Source: Microbacterium pygmaeum (lineage in GTDB: Bacteria; Actinomycetota; Actinomycetes; Actinomycetales; Microbacteriaceae). Taken from it: 64,000 nucleotides of DNA. Shown piece after piece: positions 27,706-36,878 of this stretch (positions within the stretch are counted from its first letter, which is position 1; the number at the start of each line of letters is the position of its first letter). Position numbers and translations under genes: made by a program. Location of the stretch: assembly GCF_900100885.1 (NCBI RefSeq), contig NZ_LT629692.1, forward strand, positions 248,001 through 312,000. The letters run 5' to 3'. The notes under the pieces were generated by a model. The model had not been told where the DNA came from, did no database searches, and was given only the letters and a program-made list of their open reading frames with translations.

Positions 27706-28887
27706 GTGACCGACTACTCACGCAGCGGAGCGCGTGCGCACCGCACGTCTGCTCGCGTGCGCCGCCGCCGGCGCCTGTTCGCCTTCGTCGCATCGCTGGT
27801 GCTGATCGCCGGCATCGTCGTGGCGGTCGCGGTCGTCGTGGCGAACCTCGGCCGAGCGAACAACACCGCCGCCCCCGGCCCGACGCAGCCGCCGCCCGCG
27901 CCGAGTCAGAGCGCCACCCCGACCCCCACTCCGACACCGATGACGGCCGGCCAGCAGCTGCTCGCGACCACGAGCGACCCGAACGCGTGCGCCGTCAGCT
28001 TCTCCGGCGACGGGATCGCCGATGCGCCGCAGCTGCAGACCCAGGGCGTGCTCTACACCGGGCTGCCGATCCCCGCGAAGGACGGCGCCGTCTTCGCGGG
28101 GTGGTACGCCACGCCGGAGGATGCCGCGGCCTACGCCGTCCCCGCGCGGGTGAACGGATCCGAGCTCGTCGCCTGCACCGACCGGCAGATCACCCTTCAC
28201 GGCTCGTGGAAGAGCCCCGAGGACAATGCCGCAGAAGACGCGCAGATCCCGATCATGATGTACCACCAGTTCACCACCCGACCCGAGGGCGAGGACGGCT
28301 GGCTGCGCGGCAACTACGCCTACATCGGCGACTTCGACGCGCACATGAACCACATCGCCACCGGCGGGTTCTACCTGCCGACGTGGGACGAGCTGGCGGC
28401 GTTCATCGACGGCCGGCTGTTCCTGCCCAACCACTCGGTGATCATCACCGACGACGATGCCGACCAGACCTGGTTCGACCTCGCGGTGCCCGTGATCGAC
28501 AAGTACCAGCTGCTGTCGACCTCGTTCATGATCACCGCGTACCGGCAGGACCCCGCCCCGAGCGCCTACGTGCTGCGCCGCTCGCACACCCACGACATGC
28601 ATCAGGCCGGCGCGAACGGCAACGGCCGCATGGTCAATTGGACCGCCGACGAGATCGCGGCCGACCTGGAGGCATCCGCTGCCGTCCTGGGTGTGAAGGA
28701 GGTCGTCGCCTACCCCTTCGGGCACTACAACGACACCACGAAGCAGGGTGTCGCCGAGGCCGGATTCGAGATGGGCCGCACGATCGAGCAGGGGTACGTG
28801 CACATCGGCACGGACAAGCTCGCCCTGCCCGTGGTCCGCGTGAACTACGGGATGAGCGTCGACGACATCATCGGGCTGATCGGCTGA
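27706..28887 (+). CDS. Exported polysaccharide deacetylase with InlB B-repeat-like domain
   Basis: A 393-aa protein anchored by one N-terminal helix (about residues 22-45) after a basic stretch. A Pro/Thr linker follows. Residues about 95-165 contain GAVFAGWYATPEDAAAY, which resembles InlB B-repeats. The NodB-like deacetylase domain (about 180-393) has the Asp motif ITDDDAD (about 247) and the His motif RSHTHDMH (about 290), and YPFGHYN further on. The GTG at 27706 is chosen over the in-frame ATG 20 codons earlier because it begins just before the basic, membrane-spanning part. Probably trims wall or capsule polysaccharide. Confidence 0.87.
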   Translation: MTDYSRSGARAHRTSARVRRRRRLFAFVASLVLIAGIVVAVAVVVANLGRANNTAAPGPTQPPPAPSQSATPTPTPTPMTAGQQLLATTSDPNACAVSFSGDGIADAPQLQTQGVLYTGLPIPAKDGAVFAGWYATPEDAAAYAVPARVNGSELVACTDRQITLHGSWKSPEDNAAEDAQIPIMMYHQFTTRPEGEDGWLRGNYAYIGDFDAHMNHIATGGFYLPTWDELAAFIDGRLFLPNHSVIITDDDADQTWFDLAVPVIDKYQLLSTSFMITAYRQDPAPSAYVLRRSHTHDMHQAGANGNGRMVNWTADEIAADLEASAAVLGVKEVVAYPFGHYNDTTKQGVAEAGFEMGRTIEQGYVHIGTDKLALPVVRVNYGMSVDDIIGLIG

Positions 28888-28907
28888 GACCGCCCGCCGA
28901 GCGGACC

Positions 28908-30068
28908 CTAGAGCTCACCCGGGGACATCGCCTGCGCGTCGAGCTCCTCGACGAGATGGCGGGCGCGGCTCGGTGCCACCCCGGCCTTGCGCGGCGCGTA
29001 GACCACCAGCGAGTGGAAGACGAACCGCAGCACGAACGCGACCGCCAACGTGATCGCCGTTGCCAGCACGGCGGTGATGTGACCGGTGCTCACCAGCAGC
29101 GCGACGACCGGGATGCGCACCAGCAGTTCGGCGTTGTTGAACGTGAACGACTTGGCGAACCGCGACCAGACGCCGGATGCCTGGCCGCGCATGTCCTGGA
29201 AGACGAACCGCTCGATCAGCAGGAAGTTGCCGATGATCGTCACTTCGGATGCCACCACGGCCGCGACCACGTAGTTCACGCCGACGTGGGTCAGCGCCCA
29301 CACGATGACGACGTTGGCGATCGCCCCGAGCCCGCCGATCACGGCGAACAGCGACATCTTGCCGAAGCGCAGCGCGGTGAGCTGCGTCAGGAAGTGCAGG
29401 CCCTGCCTTACGGACGCCTTCGACTCCCCGGCGTGCCGATCGGCGAAGTCGAACGGCACCTCGGCGACGCGCATGCTCTTGCGGGCGAGGATCTCCAACA
29501 GGATCTTGAATCCGCGCGGCTGAAGGGTTCCGGGCTCGACCGCTCGCCGATCCACGAGGAAGAACCCGGTCATCGGGTCGGAGACGTCCTTGAGGCGGAT
29601 CGGGAACATCGCCTTCGTCAGCGCGGTCGAGGCCTTCGAGACGAGCACGCGCGTGCCGTCGGCGAGCCCCTTCGACGTCCCGTCGCCGGCGTATCGCGAT
29701 GCGACCACCAGATCGACATCCCCTCGCTGGAACCTCGCGTACAGCTCGGGGATCTTCTCGGGCGGATGCTGCAGGTCGCCGTCCATCACGAGACAGGCGT
29801 CCGCATGCGCGGCCTCGAAGCCCTCCATGACGGCTCCGCCGAGGCCGCCGGTGCGCTTGTCGCGGTGGATGAGGCGGACCGGGAGCGACGCGGATGCCGC
29901 CACCGCGACGATCGCGTCGGGGGTGGCGTCCGTGCTGTCGTCCACGAAGATGATCTCCGCGTCGACGCCCTGCATGGCCGGGGTCCGCAGCGTCTCGGTG
30001 ACACGACGAACGAGCTCCGCCACGTTGGGAGCCTCGTTGTACGTCGGAACGATGATCGACAGGTGCAT
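28908..30068 (-). CDS. GT2 glycosyltransferase fused to a GtrA-like membrane domain (polyprenyl-phosphate mannose synthase-like)
   Basis: A 386-aa protein. The N-terminal GT-A domain (about residues 1-230) starts IIVPTYNEAPNVAELV and has DDSTDAT, DGDLQHPPE and SRYAGDGT, matching dolichol-phosphate mannose synthases. The C-terminal ~130 residues hold four membrane helices of the GtrA type. Such fusions make polyprenyl-phosphate sugars for envelope glycans. The ATG at 30068 is used; an in-frame GTG at 30086 is possible. Confidence 0.88.
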   Translation of the reverse strand: MHLSIIVPTYNEAPNVAELVRRVTETLRTPAMQGVDAEIIFVDDSTDATPDAIVAVAASASLPVRLIHRDKRTGGLGGAVMEGFEAAHADACLVMDGDLQHPPEKIPELYARFQRGDVDLVVASRYAGDGTSKGLADGTRVLVSKASTALTKAMFPIRLKDVSDPMTGFFLVDRRAVEPGTLQPRGFKILLEILARKSMRVAEVPFDFADRHAGESKASVRQGLHFLTQLTALRFGKMSLFAVIGGLGAIANVVIVWALTHVGVNYVVAAVVASEVTIIGNFLLIERFVFQDMRGQASGVWSRFAKSFTFNNAELLVRIPVVALLVSTGHITAVLATAITLAVAFVLRFVFHSLVVYAPRKAGVAPSRARHLVEELDAQAMSPGEL

Positions 30069-30115
30069 CAGGCTCAATGCTCGCACGATCAGCGCTTGCC
30101 CAGCGAAGCGGAACC

Positions 30116-30121
30116 TAGGCT
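30116..30121 (+). promoter_or_regulatory. -10 box TAGGCT of a probable leaderless promoter
   Basis: TAGGCT followed by 6 nt (GTTGCT) and the ATG at 30128. Confidence 0.55.
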
Positions 30122-30127
30122 GTTGCT

Positions 30128-30397
30128 ATGACTTCACCGGCCCTTTCCCCCTCGTCGATCACGGTCTTCGGCGCTGACTGGTGCCGCGACTGCGTACGCA
30201 CCAAACGCCAGCTCGATCAGCTCGGCATCGAGTTCGAGTACATCGACCTCGTCGCCGACCCGGCTGCGGCCGATGTCGCGCGCGAGATCTCGGGGCGCAC
30301 GAACATCCCGGTGGTCGTGTACCCGGACTCTTCGCACCATGTCGAGCCGTCCAACGCCGACGTCGAGGCGAAGCTGCGCGAGCTCGCCCTGATCTGA
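30128..30397 (+). CDS. Glutaredoxin-like protein (mycoredoxin type)
   Basis: An 89-aa thioredoxin-fold protein. The redox motif WCRDC is at about residues 18-22 and the cis-Pro lies in NIPVVVYPD. WCRDC and the size are typical of actinobacterial mycoredoxins, which reduce mycothiol-mixed disulfides, rather than of NrdH. Divergent from the glycosyltransferase; leaderless start. Confidence 0.88.
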   Translation: MTSPALSPSSITVFGADWCRDCVRTKRQLDQLGIEFEYIDLVADPAAADVAREISGRTNIPVVVYPDSSHHVEPSNADVEAKLRELALI

Positions 30398-30423
30398 CCC
30401 GTCGCAGAGTCGCTCACTAGGCT
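30394..30423 (+). promoter_or_regulatory. kynA promoter CTGACC - 18 nt - TAGGCT, leaderless
   Basis: CTGACC (30394-30399) and TAGGCT (30418-30423) are separated by 18 nt. The GTG start of kynA comes 6 nt after the -10 box, so the operon mRNA should begin at or next to the GTG. The -35 overlaps the stop of the preceding gene. Confidence 0.55.
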
Positions 30424-30429
30424 GGCACC

Positions 30430-31290
30430 GTGAGCGAGGGCGTCGAAGGCAATACCCGCGCGATCGAGGACTCGGTCGTCACCGACTTCTCGGACCGCAT
30501 GAGCTACGGGGGCTACCTCGAGCTGTCGACGCTGCTCGCGGCGCAGCATCCGCTCAGTTCTCCCGAGCACCACGATGAACTGCTGTTCATCATCCAGCAT
30601 CAGACCACGGAGCTGTGGCTGAAGCTCGTGCTGCACGAGCTGTCGGCGGCATGCGCATACCTGCGACAGGACCAACTGCCCCTCGCGCTCAAATGCATCG
30701 CGCGCGTCAAGCACATCCAGCGCACCCTGACCGAGCAGTGGTCGGTGCTGGCGACCCTCACCCCCGCCGAATACGCCCAGTTCCGCGGCGTGCTGGGCAA
30801 CGCGAGCGGGTTCCAGTCGGCGCAGTACCGCGCCGTGGAGTTCACGCTCGGCAACAAGAACGCAGGGATGGTGCGGGTGTTCTCGGCGGATCCCGCGGCG
30901 GAGCGGCTGGTGCGAGCTGCGCTGGAATCGCCGAGCCTCTACGACGAGTTCCTGCGGATGCTGGCCCGCTCCGGCTATTCCGTTCCGCAGCACGTCCTCG
31001 AGCGCGATGTCACCGCGGCGTGGACGTTCGTCCCGGAGCTGGTGCCGATCTTCGCTTCGATCTACAGCGATCCGCAGCAGCACTGGGCCGCGTACGAGAC
31101 GTGCGAGGAGCTCGTCGACCTGGAAGACAACTTCCAGCTGTGGCGCTTTCGGCACCTCAAGACCGTCGAGCGCATCATCGGGTTCAAGACGGGGACCGGA
31201 GGATCCAGCGGCGCCTCGTTCCTGCAGCGGGCGCTCGAACTGACCTTCTTCCCCGAGCTGTTCGCCGTCCGGACGGAGATCGGGGAATGA
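30430..31290 (+). CDS. kynA: Tryptophan 2,3-dioxygenase
   Basis: A 286-aa haem enzyme that opens the indole ring of L-tryptophan to N-formylkynurenine. Motifs: SYGGYLELSTLL (about residues 24-35), HHDELLFIIQHQTTELWLKL (about 46-65, with the active-site His) and the C-terminal GFKTGTGGSSGASFLQ. Starts with GTG from a leaderless promoter. Its stop overlaps the next start by 4 bp, making it the first gene of the kynurenine operon. Confidence 0.97.
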   Translation: MSEGVEGNTRAIEDSVVTDFSDRMSYGGYLELSTLLAAQHPLSSPEHHDELLFIIQHQTTELWLKLVLHELSAACAYLRQDQLPLALKCIARVKHIQRTLTEQWSVLATLTPAEYAQFRGVLGNASGFQSAQYRAVEFTLGNKNAGMVRVFSADPAAERLVRAALESPSLYDEFLRMLARSGYSVPQHVLERDVTAAWTFVPELVPIFASIYSDPQQHWAAYETCEELVDLEDNFQLWRFRHLKTVERIIGFKTGTGGSSGASFLQRALELTFFPELFAVRTEIGE

Positions 31291-32270
31291 GCGCACACGA
31301 CCCGTGGGCGCTGCGCAACCTGCTGGGACCGGATGCAGGCCTCTGCCACCGCTCCCTCACCGGTCAGAGCGGGGTCTCCCTGCCGCCGCTCATCGACCAC
31401 CACGTGCACCTGCACCTGGTCGACGAGACCGTGCTGGGCGAGCACGGCATCGCCGCCGTCGTCGATCTCGGCGGCGATCCCGTCGCCCTCGCCCGACGAC
31501 CGCGGGATGGCATGCCGCATGTGGCATACGCCGGGGCGTTCCTGACAGCGCGAGGCGGCTACCCGTCCGGTCGCACGTGGGCGCCGGCATCGATCGTCCG
31601 CGAGGTGACCGACGCCTCCGTGCATCCCGGCGTGCCCGGCGGGGCGGCGACGGCGGTCGACGAGCAGGCGTCGTTCGGCGCCTCGGTGATCAAGGTGGCC
31701 CTCAACGCCGACGCCGGCACGGTCCCCGACGACGCGACCCTGGCCGCGATCATCGAGACCGCGCGCGGCCACGGCATGCCGGTTGCCGCGCACGTCCAAG
31801 GCGCCGGCATGGCGCGGCGCGCGATCGAGGGCGGCGTCGACGTGCTCGCCCACACGCCGTTCAGCGAGCGGCTCGATGCGGATCTGATCGAGCGCGCGGC
31901 CACCGCAGGGCAGTGGTGGATCTCGACGCTGGACATCCACCGGAACGATCCCCGCGCACTGGGCCACGCGACCGCGAATCTGGCCGCCTTCGCCGCGTTC
32001 GGCGGCGCCGTGCTCTACGGCACCGATCTCGGCAACGGCGAGCTTCCCGTCGGCGTGAACGCACGCGAGGTCGCCGCCCTGCAGTCCGCTGGCCTCGTCG
32101 GCGCCGACCTGATCGAGGCGATGGCCGATCCGTGGCCGTTGCGGACGCGCACCGCCGCGGTCGCGACGTTCGTGCCCGGCGAACCGCCCCGCACCGACGA
32201 AGACGTCCCCGCGTGGCTGGCCAGGGCCACGGTCGTGCCCACCGAGGAGCTGACATCCGATGACCACTGA
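31287..32270 (+). CDS. Amidohydrolase-superfamily protein in the kynurenine operon
   Basis: A 327-aa metal-dependent hydrolase. IDHHVHLHL (about residues 36-44) is the HxH metal site; SVIKVALNAD, AAHVQG and YGTDLGN provide the usual later Lys, His and Asp positions. It lies between kynA and kynU, overlapping kynA by 4 bp (ATGA) and kynU by 11 bp. The missing step there is hydrolysis of N-formylkynurenine, so this is a candidate formamidase unrelated to KynB or the alpha/beta-hydrolase type. That role is inferred only from position and chemistry. The frame extends far upstream, but only as a shadow of kynA. Confidence 0.85.
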   Translation: MSAHDPWALRNLLGPDAGLCHRSLTGQSGVSLPPLIDHHVHLHLVDETVLGEHGIAAVVDLGGDPVALARRPRDGMPHVAYAGAFLTARGGYPSGRTWAPASIVREVTDASVHPGVPGGAATAVDEQASFGASVIKVALNADAGTVPDDATLAAIIETARGHGMPVAAHVQGAGMARRAIEGGVDVLAHTPFSERLDADLIERAATAGQWWISTLDIHRNDPRALGHATANLAAFAAFGGAVLYGTDLGNGELPVGVNAREVAALQSAGLVGADLIEAMADPWPLRTRTAAVATFVPGEPPRTDEDVPAWLARATVVPTEELTSDDH

Positions 32271-33519
32271 CGCGGGAACGATCGAGGGGCTGCGGGCCGA
32301 AGCATCCGACCTGGACGCGGCCGACCAGCTTCGCACCTTTCGCGCTGAATTCGTCGGAAGCGAGACTCCTCTGGCCTACTTCGACGGGAACTCGCTGGGC
32401 CGGCCGCCGCGCGCGAGCGTCGAACGGCTCGCCCGGTTCGCGACGGACGAGTGGGGCGGCCGGCTGATCCGCGGGTGGGACGAATCCTGGATGCAGCTGC
32501 CGTTCGAGATCGGCGACGCGATCGGCCGTATCGCGATCGGCGCGGCGCCCGGGCAGACGGTGATCGGCGATTCGACGACAGTGCTGCTGTACAAGCTCGT
32601 GCGCGCCGCGTTCGACGCGCAGCACGATGCCGACTCCGCACGGGTGGAGATCGTGGTCGACCGCGACAACTTCCCCACCGACCGCTACCTCGTCGAGGGC
32701 ATCGCGGCCGAGCGCGGGGGCGTGGTGCGCTGGGTGGAGGTGGACGCGGATGCCGGGGTCATCGGAGCCGCGCTGCGCGACGCAGTGGGGCCCGAGACGG
32801 CGGTCGTGCTGCTCAGCCACGTCGCGTATCGGTCGGGATACCTCGCGGATGCCGCCGAACTGACGCGCATCGCCCACGACGCGGGCGCCCTGATCGTCTG
32901 GGACCTGTGCCACTCCGCGGGCTCGGTCCCGGTGCACGCCGACGCCCAAGGCTTCGATGTCGCCATCGGGTGCACGTACAAGTACCTCAACGGCGGTCCG
33001 GGCTCCCCAGCGTTCGCCTACGTGGCCGCACACCTGCAGGACAGGCTCGCACAGCCGATCCAGGGGTGGATGGGCGCGGCCGACGTCTTCGCGATGGGAC
33101 CGCGGTATCAGCCGGCGAAGGGGATGCGTCGGTTCCTGTCGGGCACCCCGCCGATCGTCGGGATGCTGGCGATGCAGGACACCCTGGCGATGATCGAGCG
33201 AGCAGGCATCTGGGCGATCCGGCGGAAGTCGGTCGCGCTGACCGAGTACGCCCTGCGGATCTCGGACGCGATCCTCGCCCCGCTCGGGGTGGGCGTCGCC
33301 TCGCCGCGCGATGCCGAGCGGCGCGGGGGGCATGTGACGCTGTCGCATCCGTCGATGCGGGCGGTGACCGCACGGCTGTGGGCGGAAGACGTGATCCCGG
33401 ACTTCCGATTCCCCGACGGGCTGCGCATCGGGCTGTCGCCGTTGTCGACCGGGTTCGCGGAGACGCTGGACGGCCTCCTCGCCGTCCGCGACGCCCTCGT
33501 CGCCGAGTCCGCCGGCTGA
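32260..33519 (+). CDS. kynU: Kynureninase
   Basis: A 419-aa PLP enzyme that splits kynurenine into anthranilate and alanine. YFDGNSLGRPP (about residues 34-44) is the family start motif, and the PLP Lys is in GCTYKYLNGGPG near residue 240. GAGGAG lies 10 nt upstream. It overlaps the amidohydrolase end by 11 bp and its TGA overlaps the next ATG by one base. Confidence 0.96.
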   Translation: MTTDAGTIEGLRAEASDLDAADQLRTFRAEFVGSETPLAYFDGNSLGRPPRASVERLARFATDEWGGRLIRGWDESWMQLPFEIGDAIGRIAIGAAPGQTVIGDSTTVLLYKLVRAAFDAQHDADSARVEIVVDRDNFPTDRYLVEGIAAERGGVVRWVEVDADAGVIGAALRDAVGPETAVVLLSHVAYRSGYLADAAELTRIAHDAGALIVWDLCHSAGSVPVHADAQGFDVAIGCTYKYLNGGPGSPAFAYVAAHLQDRLAQPIQGWMGAADVFAMGPRYQPAKGMRRFLSGTPPIVGMLAMQDTLAMIERAGIWAIRRKSVALTEYALRISDAILAPLGVGVASPRDAERRGGHVTLSHPSMRAVTARLWAEDVIPDFRFPDGLRIGLSPLSTGFAETLDGLLAVRDALVAESAG

Positions 33520-35036
33520 TGAGCACCGACGCTCCCGACGCCGGTGCGACGCCCGGCCGCCCGGCACCCGTCCCGCCCACCGCGCTCGGCGACGCTCCGC
33601 CGACCCTGACACGCGGCACGATCGCACGCTATGCGATGGGCTCCCTCGGCACCGGCGGCTTCGCGACCCTGCCGGGTCTGGTCCTGACCTACTACCTGAC
33701 CGACAGCCTGGGCGTGACCGCGATCCTGGCCGGGGTGATCGTCACGGCGGCCAAGGTCTGGGACGTCGTGATCGACCCGGTCATCGGCTCGCTCACCGAT
33801 CGCGACCTCGCCCGCCGCGGCACTCGCCGTCGCCTGATGCTCCTCGGGAGCCTGAGCCTGCCGGTCCTGTTCGCGGTCACCTTCGCCGTTCCGCCTGCGC
33901 TCGGGCCGGTGGGGGGTGCGATCTGGGTCCTGATCGCGTTCCTGCTCACGGCGACGGCGTTCAGCCTGTTCCAGGTGCCCTACATCGCCCTGCCCGCTGA
34001 GCTCACCGACAGCTACGACGCGCGCACGCGGCTGCTGACCTGGCGCGTGGTGGTGCTGACCTTCTCGATCCTGCTTTTCGGCGCGGGCGGACCCATCCTG
34101 CGCGGTCTCACCGGAAACCCCACCACCGGCTACCTCCTGATGGGCGTCGTCTCAGGAGTCGTGATCGGGGTCGGCATGCTGATCGCGACGGGCGCCGCGG
34201 CTCGCTCAGGCCGGCGAACGCGCGATGCCGCAGCCGATGCCGGAGCCACCGTCGCCGACGAGGCCGAGCTCGTGCAGGAGAGCCTCAGCGGGCGCATCGC
34301 GCACGATGTCGACACCGCCGGCGACGTGGAGGAAGGCGGTATCGGCGCGACCTTCCGCGCGGCGGGCGCGACGCTTCGGCGCAGCCAGCCCTTCCGCGCG
34401 CTCCTGGCCACCTTCGTCATGCAGGCGCTGGCGACCGGGCTGATGCTCGCCGGTGCGCAGTACCTGGCGACGTGGGTCATGCGCTCCGAGGACGCCGTGA
34501 CACTGCTGTTCGTGGCCCTGATCGCACCCGCGCTGATCGCCGCTCCCGCGTGGGGGTGGGCCGCCCGGCGGTTCGGCAAGGAGCGCGCCTTCGGGATCGC
34601 GAGCGTCGTGTTCGCCGTGGCCGCCCTCAGCACGATCGGAGCGCTGTGGTCGCCTGGCACCTGGATCTACGGCGCGGTCGCCGTCGCCGGCATCGCGTAC
34701 GCGGGCATGCAGTCGCTGCCGATGGCCATGCTCCCCGACGTCATCGCCGCCGATGCGGTGACCAACGGGCGCGGGCGGGCCGGAGCATTCGGCGGGGTGT
34801 GGACGGCCGGCGAGACGACCGGCTTCGCGCTGGGGGCCACGATCCTCGCGATCGTCCTGGCGATCACCGGCTACGTGTCCTCGACCGCTGCCGAGACGGT
34901 CACCCAGCCGCCCGCCGCGCTGACGGGCATCGTGCTCAGCTTCAGCCTCGTGCCTTCGATCCTGATCGGGCTGAGCCTGCTGACGCTCGCCCGCTACCGG
35001 CTTCGCCGCGACGATATCGAGTCACCGGACCGGTGA
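33519..35036 (+). CDS. MFS transporter of the GPH (glycoside-pentoside-hexuronide) type
   Basis: A 505-aa protein with about 12 helices. DPVIGSLTDRDLARRGTRR is the typical loop 2-3 motif of GPH/MelB-like carriers. A ~65-residue hydrophilic loop sits in the middle (about 220-285). It starts with a TGATG overlap with kynU, so it belongs to the operon and could move tryptophan, kynurenine or anthranilate; the substrate is not readable from sequence. Confidence 0.85.
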   Translation: MSTDAPDAGATPGRPAPVPPTALGDAPPTLTRGTIARYAMGSLGTGGFATLPGLVLTYYLTDSLGVTAILAGVIVTAAKVWDVVIDPVIGSLTDRDLARRGTRRRLMLLGSLSLPVLFAVTFAVPPALGPVGGAIWVLIAFLLTATAFSLFQVPYIALPAELTDSYDARTRLLTWRVVVLTFSILLFGAGGPILRGLTGNPTTGYLLMGVVSGVVIGVGMLIATGAAARSGRRTRDAAADAGATVADEAELVQESLSGRIAHDVDTAGDVEEGGIGATFRAAGATLRRSQPFRALLATFVMQALATGLMLAGAQYLATWVMRSEDAVTLLFVALIAPALIAAPAWGWAARRFGKERAFGIASVVFAVAALSTIGALWSPGTWIYGAVAVAGIAYAGMQSLPMAMLPDVIAADAVTNGRGRAGAFGGVWTAGETTGFALGATILAIVLAITGYVSSTAAETVTQPPAALTGIVLSFSLVPSILIGLSLLTLARYRLRRDDIESPDR

Positions 35037-35055
35037 GACCCGGTTCCACCGGACG

Positions 35056-35061
35056 TATGCT
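35056..35061 (+). promoter_or_regulatory. -10-like TATGCT upstream of the ALDH gene
   Basis: TATGCT lies in the 66-bp gap after the MFS gene, 41 nt before the ALDH GTG. No good -35 is visible. It could give the ALDH-GMC pair separate expression. Confidence 0.3.
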
Positions 35062-35102
35062 GTGAGCGCGGTGCCCCCGCCGCGAGCCCGAAGGAGAGCG
35101 TC

Positions 35103-36878
35103 GTGACCTCTGTCGTCCCCTCACCCACCCCCGCCGTCGCCGACGAGCTGAGCGAGCACGTGCGGGAAGCCCTCGACTCGGCGATCGCCGATCTCGTGAC
35201 GGGCGCCCTGACATGGACGCATCTCACCCTCGACCAGCGAGCGCGCCTCCTGGAGCGACTGCACGCGACCGTGTCGGCCCACGCTGAGGAATGGGCCGAC
35301 ACCGCCGCGCTTTCCAAGGGTCTCGAGCCCGGGCATCCCCTGCGGGGTGAAGAGTGGCTGTCCGGCCCCTACGCCGCGCTCGTCGCCCTCGACGCGTACC
35401 GCGACAGCCTGCGTGCGCTGGCCTGCGGCATCAGCCCGCTCGACGGAGTGCGCACGGATGCCGCGCCCGGCGGACGTCTTCGCGCGCACACCTTCCCGCT
35501 GCACGCCATGGACGGACTGCTGCTGTCCGGCTACACCGGCGAGGTGTGGTTCGAACCGGGCGTGACCGTGCACGAAGCGCGCCGCACCGCCGGCCTCGCC
35601 CAGCTCGAGCCGACCGAACCCGGCGGGGTCGGACTGGTCCTCGGCGCCGGCAATGTGACCTCGATCCCGGTCCTTGACGTGCTGTACGAACTGCTGGCGC
35701 ACAATCGCGTGGTGATCCTGAAGGTCAATCCGACCCAGGATTCGCTGGTCGCCGTCTATGAGCGCGCGCTCGCGCCGCTGATCGAACCGGGGTTCCTGCG
35801 CATCGTGCAGGGCGGCGGCGAGGCCGGCGGCTATCTGACCGCGCATCCCGACATCGCGCACGTGCACATCACCGGAGCCGCTCCCACGTTCGATGCGATC
35901 GTGTGGGGTCCTTCGACCGGCCCCCAAGCGGAAGCGACCGCCCGGCGCAAGCGCGAACATCACCCTCACCTCACGAAGCCGATCACCGCCGAACTGGGCG
36001 GCGTCTCGCCGATCATCGTCGTCCCCGGCACCTGGACCGAGGCCGACCTGCGCTATCACGCTGAACACGTCGTGACGATGCGGCTGCAGAACAGCGGGCA
36101 CAACTGCATCGCCGGTCAGGTGGTGATTCTCGGCTCCGACTGGCCGCAGCGCGCAGCCTTCCTGGCCGCCCTCGACGCGGCATACGACGCCGCGCCCGCT
36201 CGGCCGGTCTGGTATCCGCGGAGCGCGCAGAAGCTGGATGCCGCGGCATCCAGCTATCCGTCCGCGTCGCGCCACGGCGACGGCAGCCGACTGCTCGTCG
36301 AGATCGACACTGGTCAGGACGCCACCGACCTCGAGACGACGGAGTACTTCGCGCCGGTCCTCGGCGTCGTGAGCCTGCCTGGGAACGGCCAGGAGTTCCT
36401 CGATGCGGCGGTCCGGCACGCGAACGAGAAGCTGACCGGCACGCTCGGCGCCAACGTGCTCATCGACCCCGAGACCCAGACAGCGCTGGGCGACCGGTTC
36501 GAGGATGCCATCGCGGCGCTGCGCTACGGCGACATCGCCGTCAACTCCTGGACCGCCTTCGCATTCCTGACCCCGACCCTCACCTGGGGCGGCTTTCCCG
36601 GCGGAACGCTGGATGACGTCGAGAGCGGTATCGGGGTGGTCCACAACGCGCTGCTGCTGGACCGCGTCGAGCGGTCCGTGACGCGGGGGCCGTTCCGGCC
36701 GTTCCCGCGCTCGGCCGGAGCACTCGGGCGACGGGGGCGATTCAGTGTCCTCCCCAAGCCTCCGTGGTTCGTGAGCTCGCGGACCGGCGCGACGGTGAGC
36801 GAGGGCTTCACGCGCTATCGCATGGACGGCAACCTCGCGCGGCTGGCCGGCACGCTCGTCCAGGCGTACCGCGCATGA
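35103..36878 (+). CDS. Aldehyde dehydrogenase family protein
   Basis: A 591-aa NAD(P)-dependent dehydrogenase, longer than the ~490 aa of common ALDHs. The catalytic Glu is in ELGGVSPII (about residue 298) and the catalytic Cys in NSGHNCIAG (about 335). It starts with GTG with GGAG 7 nt upstream. The next gene starts within its stop (ATGA). Together with the GMC gene it could convert an alcohol to an acid; the substrate is unknown. Confidence 0.88.
   Translation: MTSVVPSPTPAVADELSEHVREALDSAIADLVTGALTWTHLTLDQRARLLERLHATVSAHAEEWADTAALSKGLEPGHPLRGEEWLSGPYAALVALDAYRDSLRALACGISPLDGVRTDAAPGGRLRAHTFPLHAMDGLLLSGYTGEVWFEPGVTVHEARRTAGLAQLEPTEPGGVGLVLGAGNVTSIPVLDVLYELLAHNRVVILKVNPTQDSLVAVYERALAPLIEPGFLRIVQGGGEAGGYLTAHPDIAHVHITGAAPTFDAIVWGPSTGPQAEATARRKREHHPHLTKPITAELGGVSPIIVVPGTWTEADLRYHAEHVVTMRLQNSGHNCIAGQVVILGSDWPQRAAFLAALDAAYDAAPARPVWYPRSAQKLDAAASSYPSASRHGDGSRLLVEIDTGQDATDLETTEYFAPVLGVVSLPGNGQEFLDAAVRHANEKLTGTLGANVLIDPETQTALGDRFEDAIAALRYGDIAVNSWTAFAFLTPTLTWGGFPGGTLDDVESGIGVVHNALLLDRVERSVTRGPFRPFPRSAGALGRRGRFSVLPKPPWFVSSRTGATVSEGFTRYRMDGNLARLAGTLVQAYRA

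Noticed and set aside
27987..30131. 714-aa plus-strand open frame over the deacetylase and glycosyltransferase
   Set aside because: It is out of frame with the first gene and antisense to the second; both real genes have catalytic motifs.
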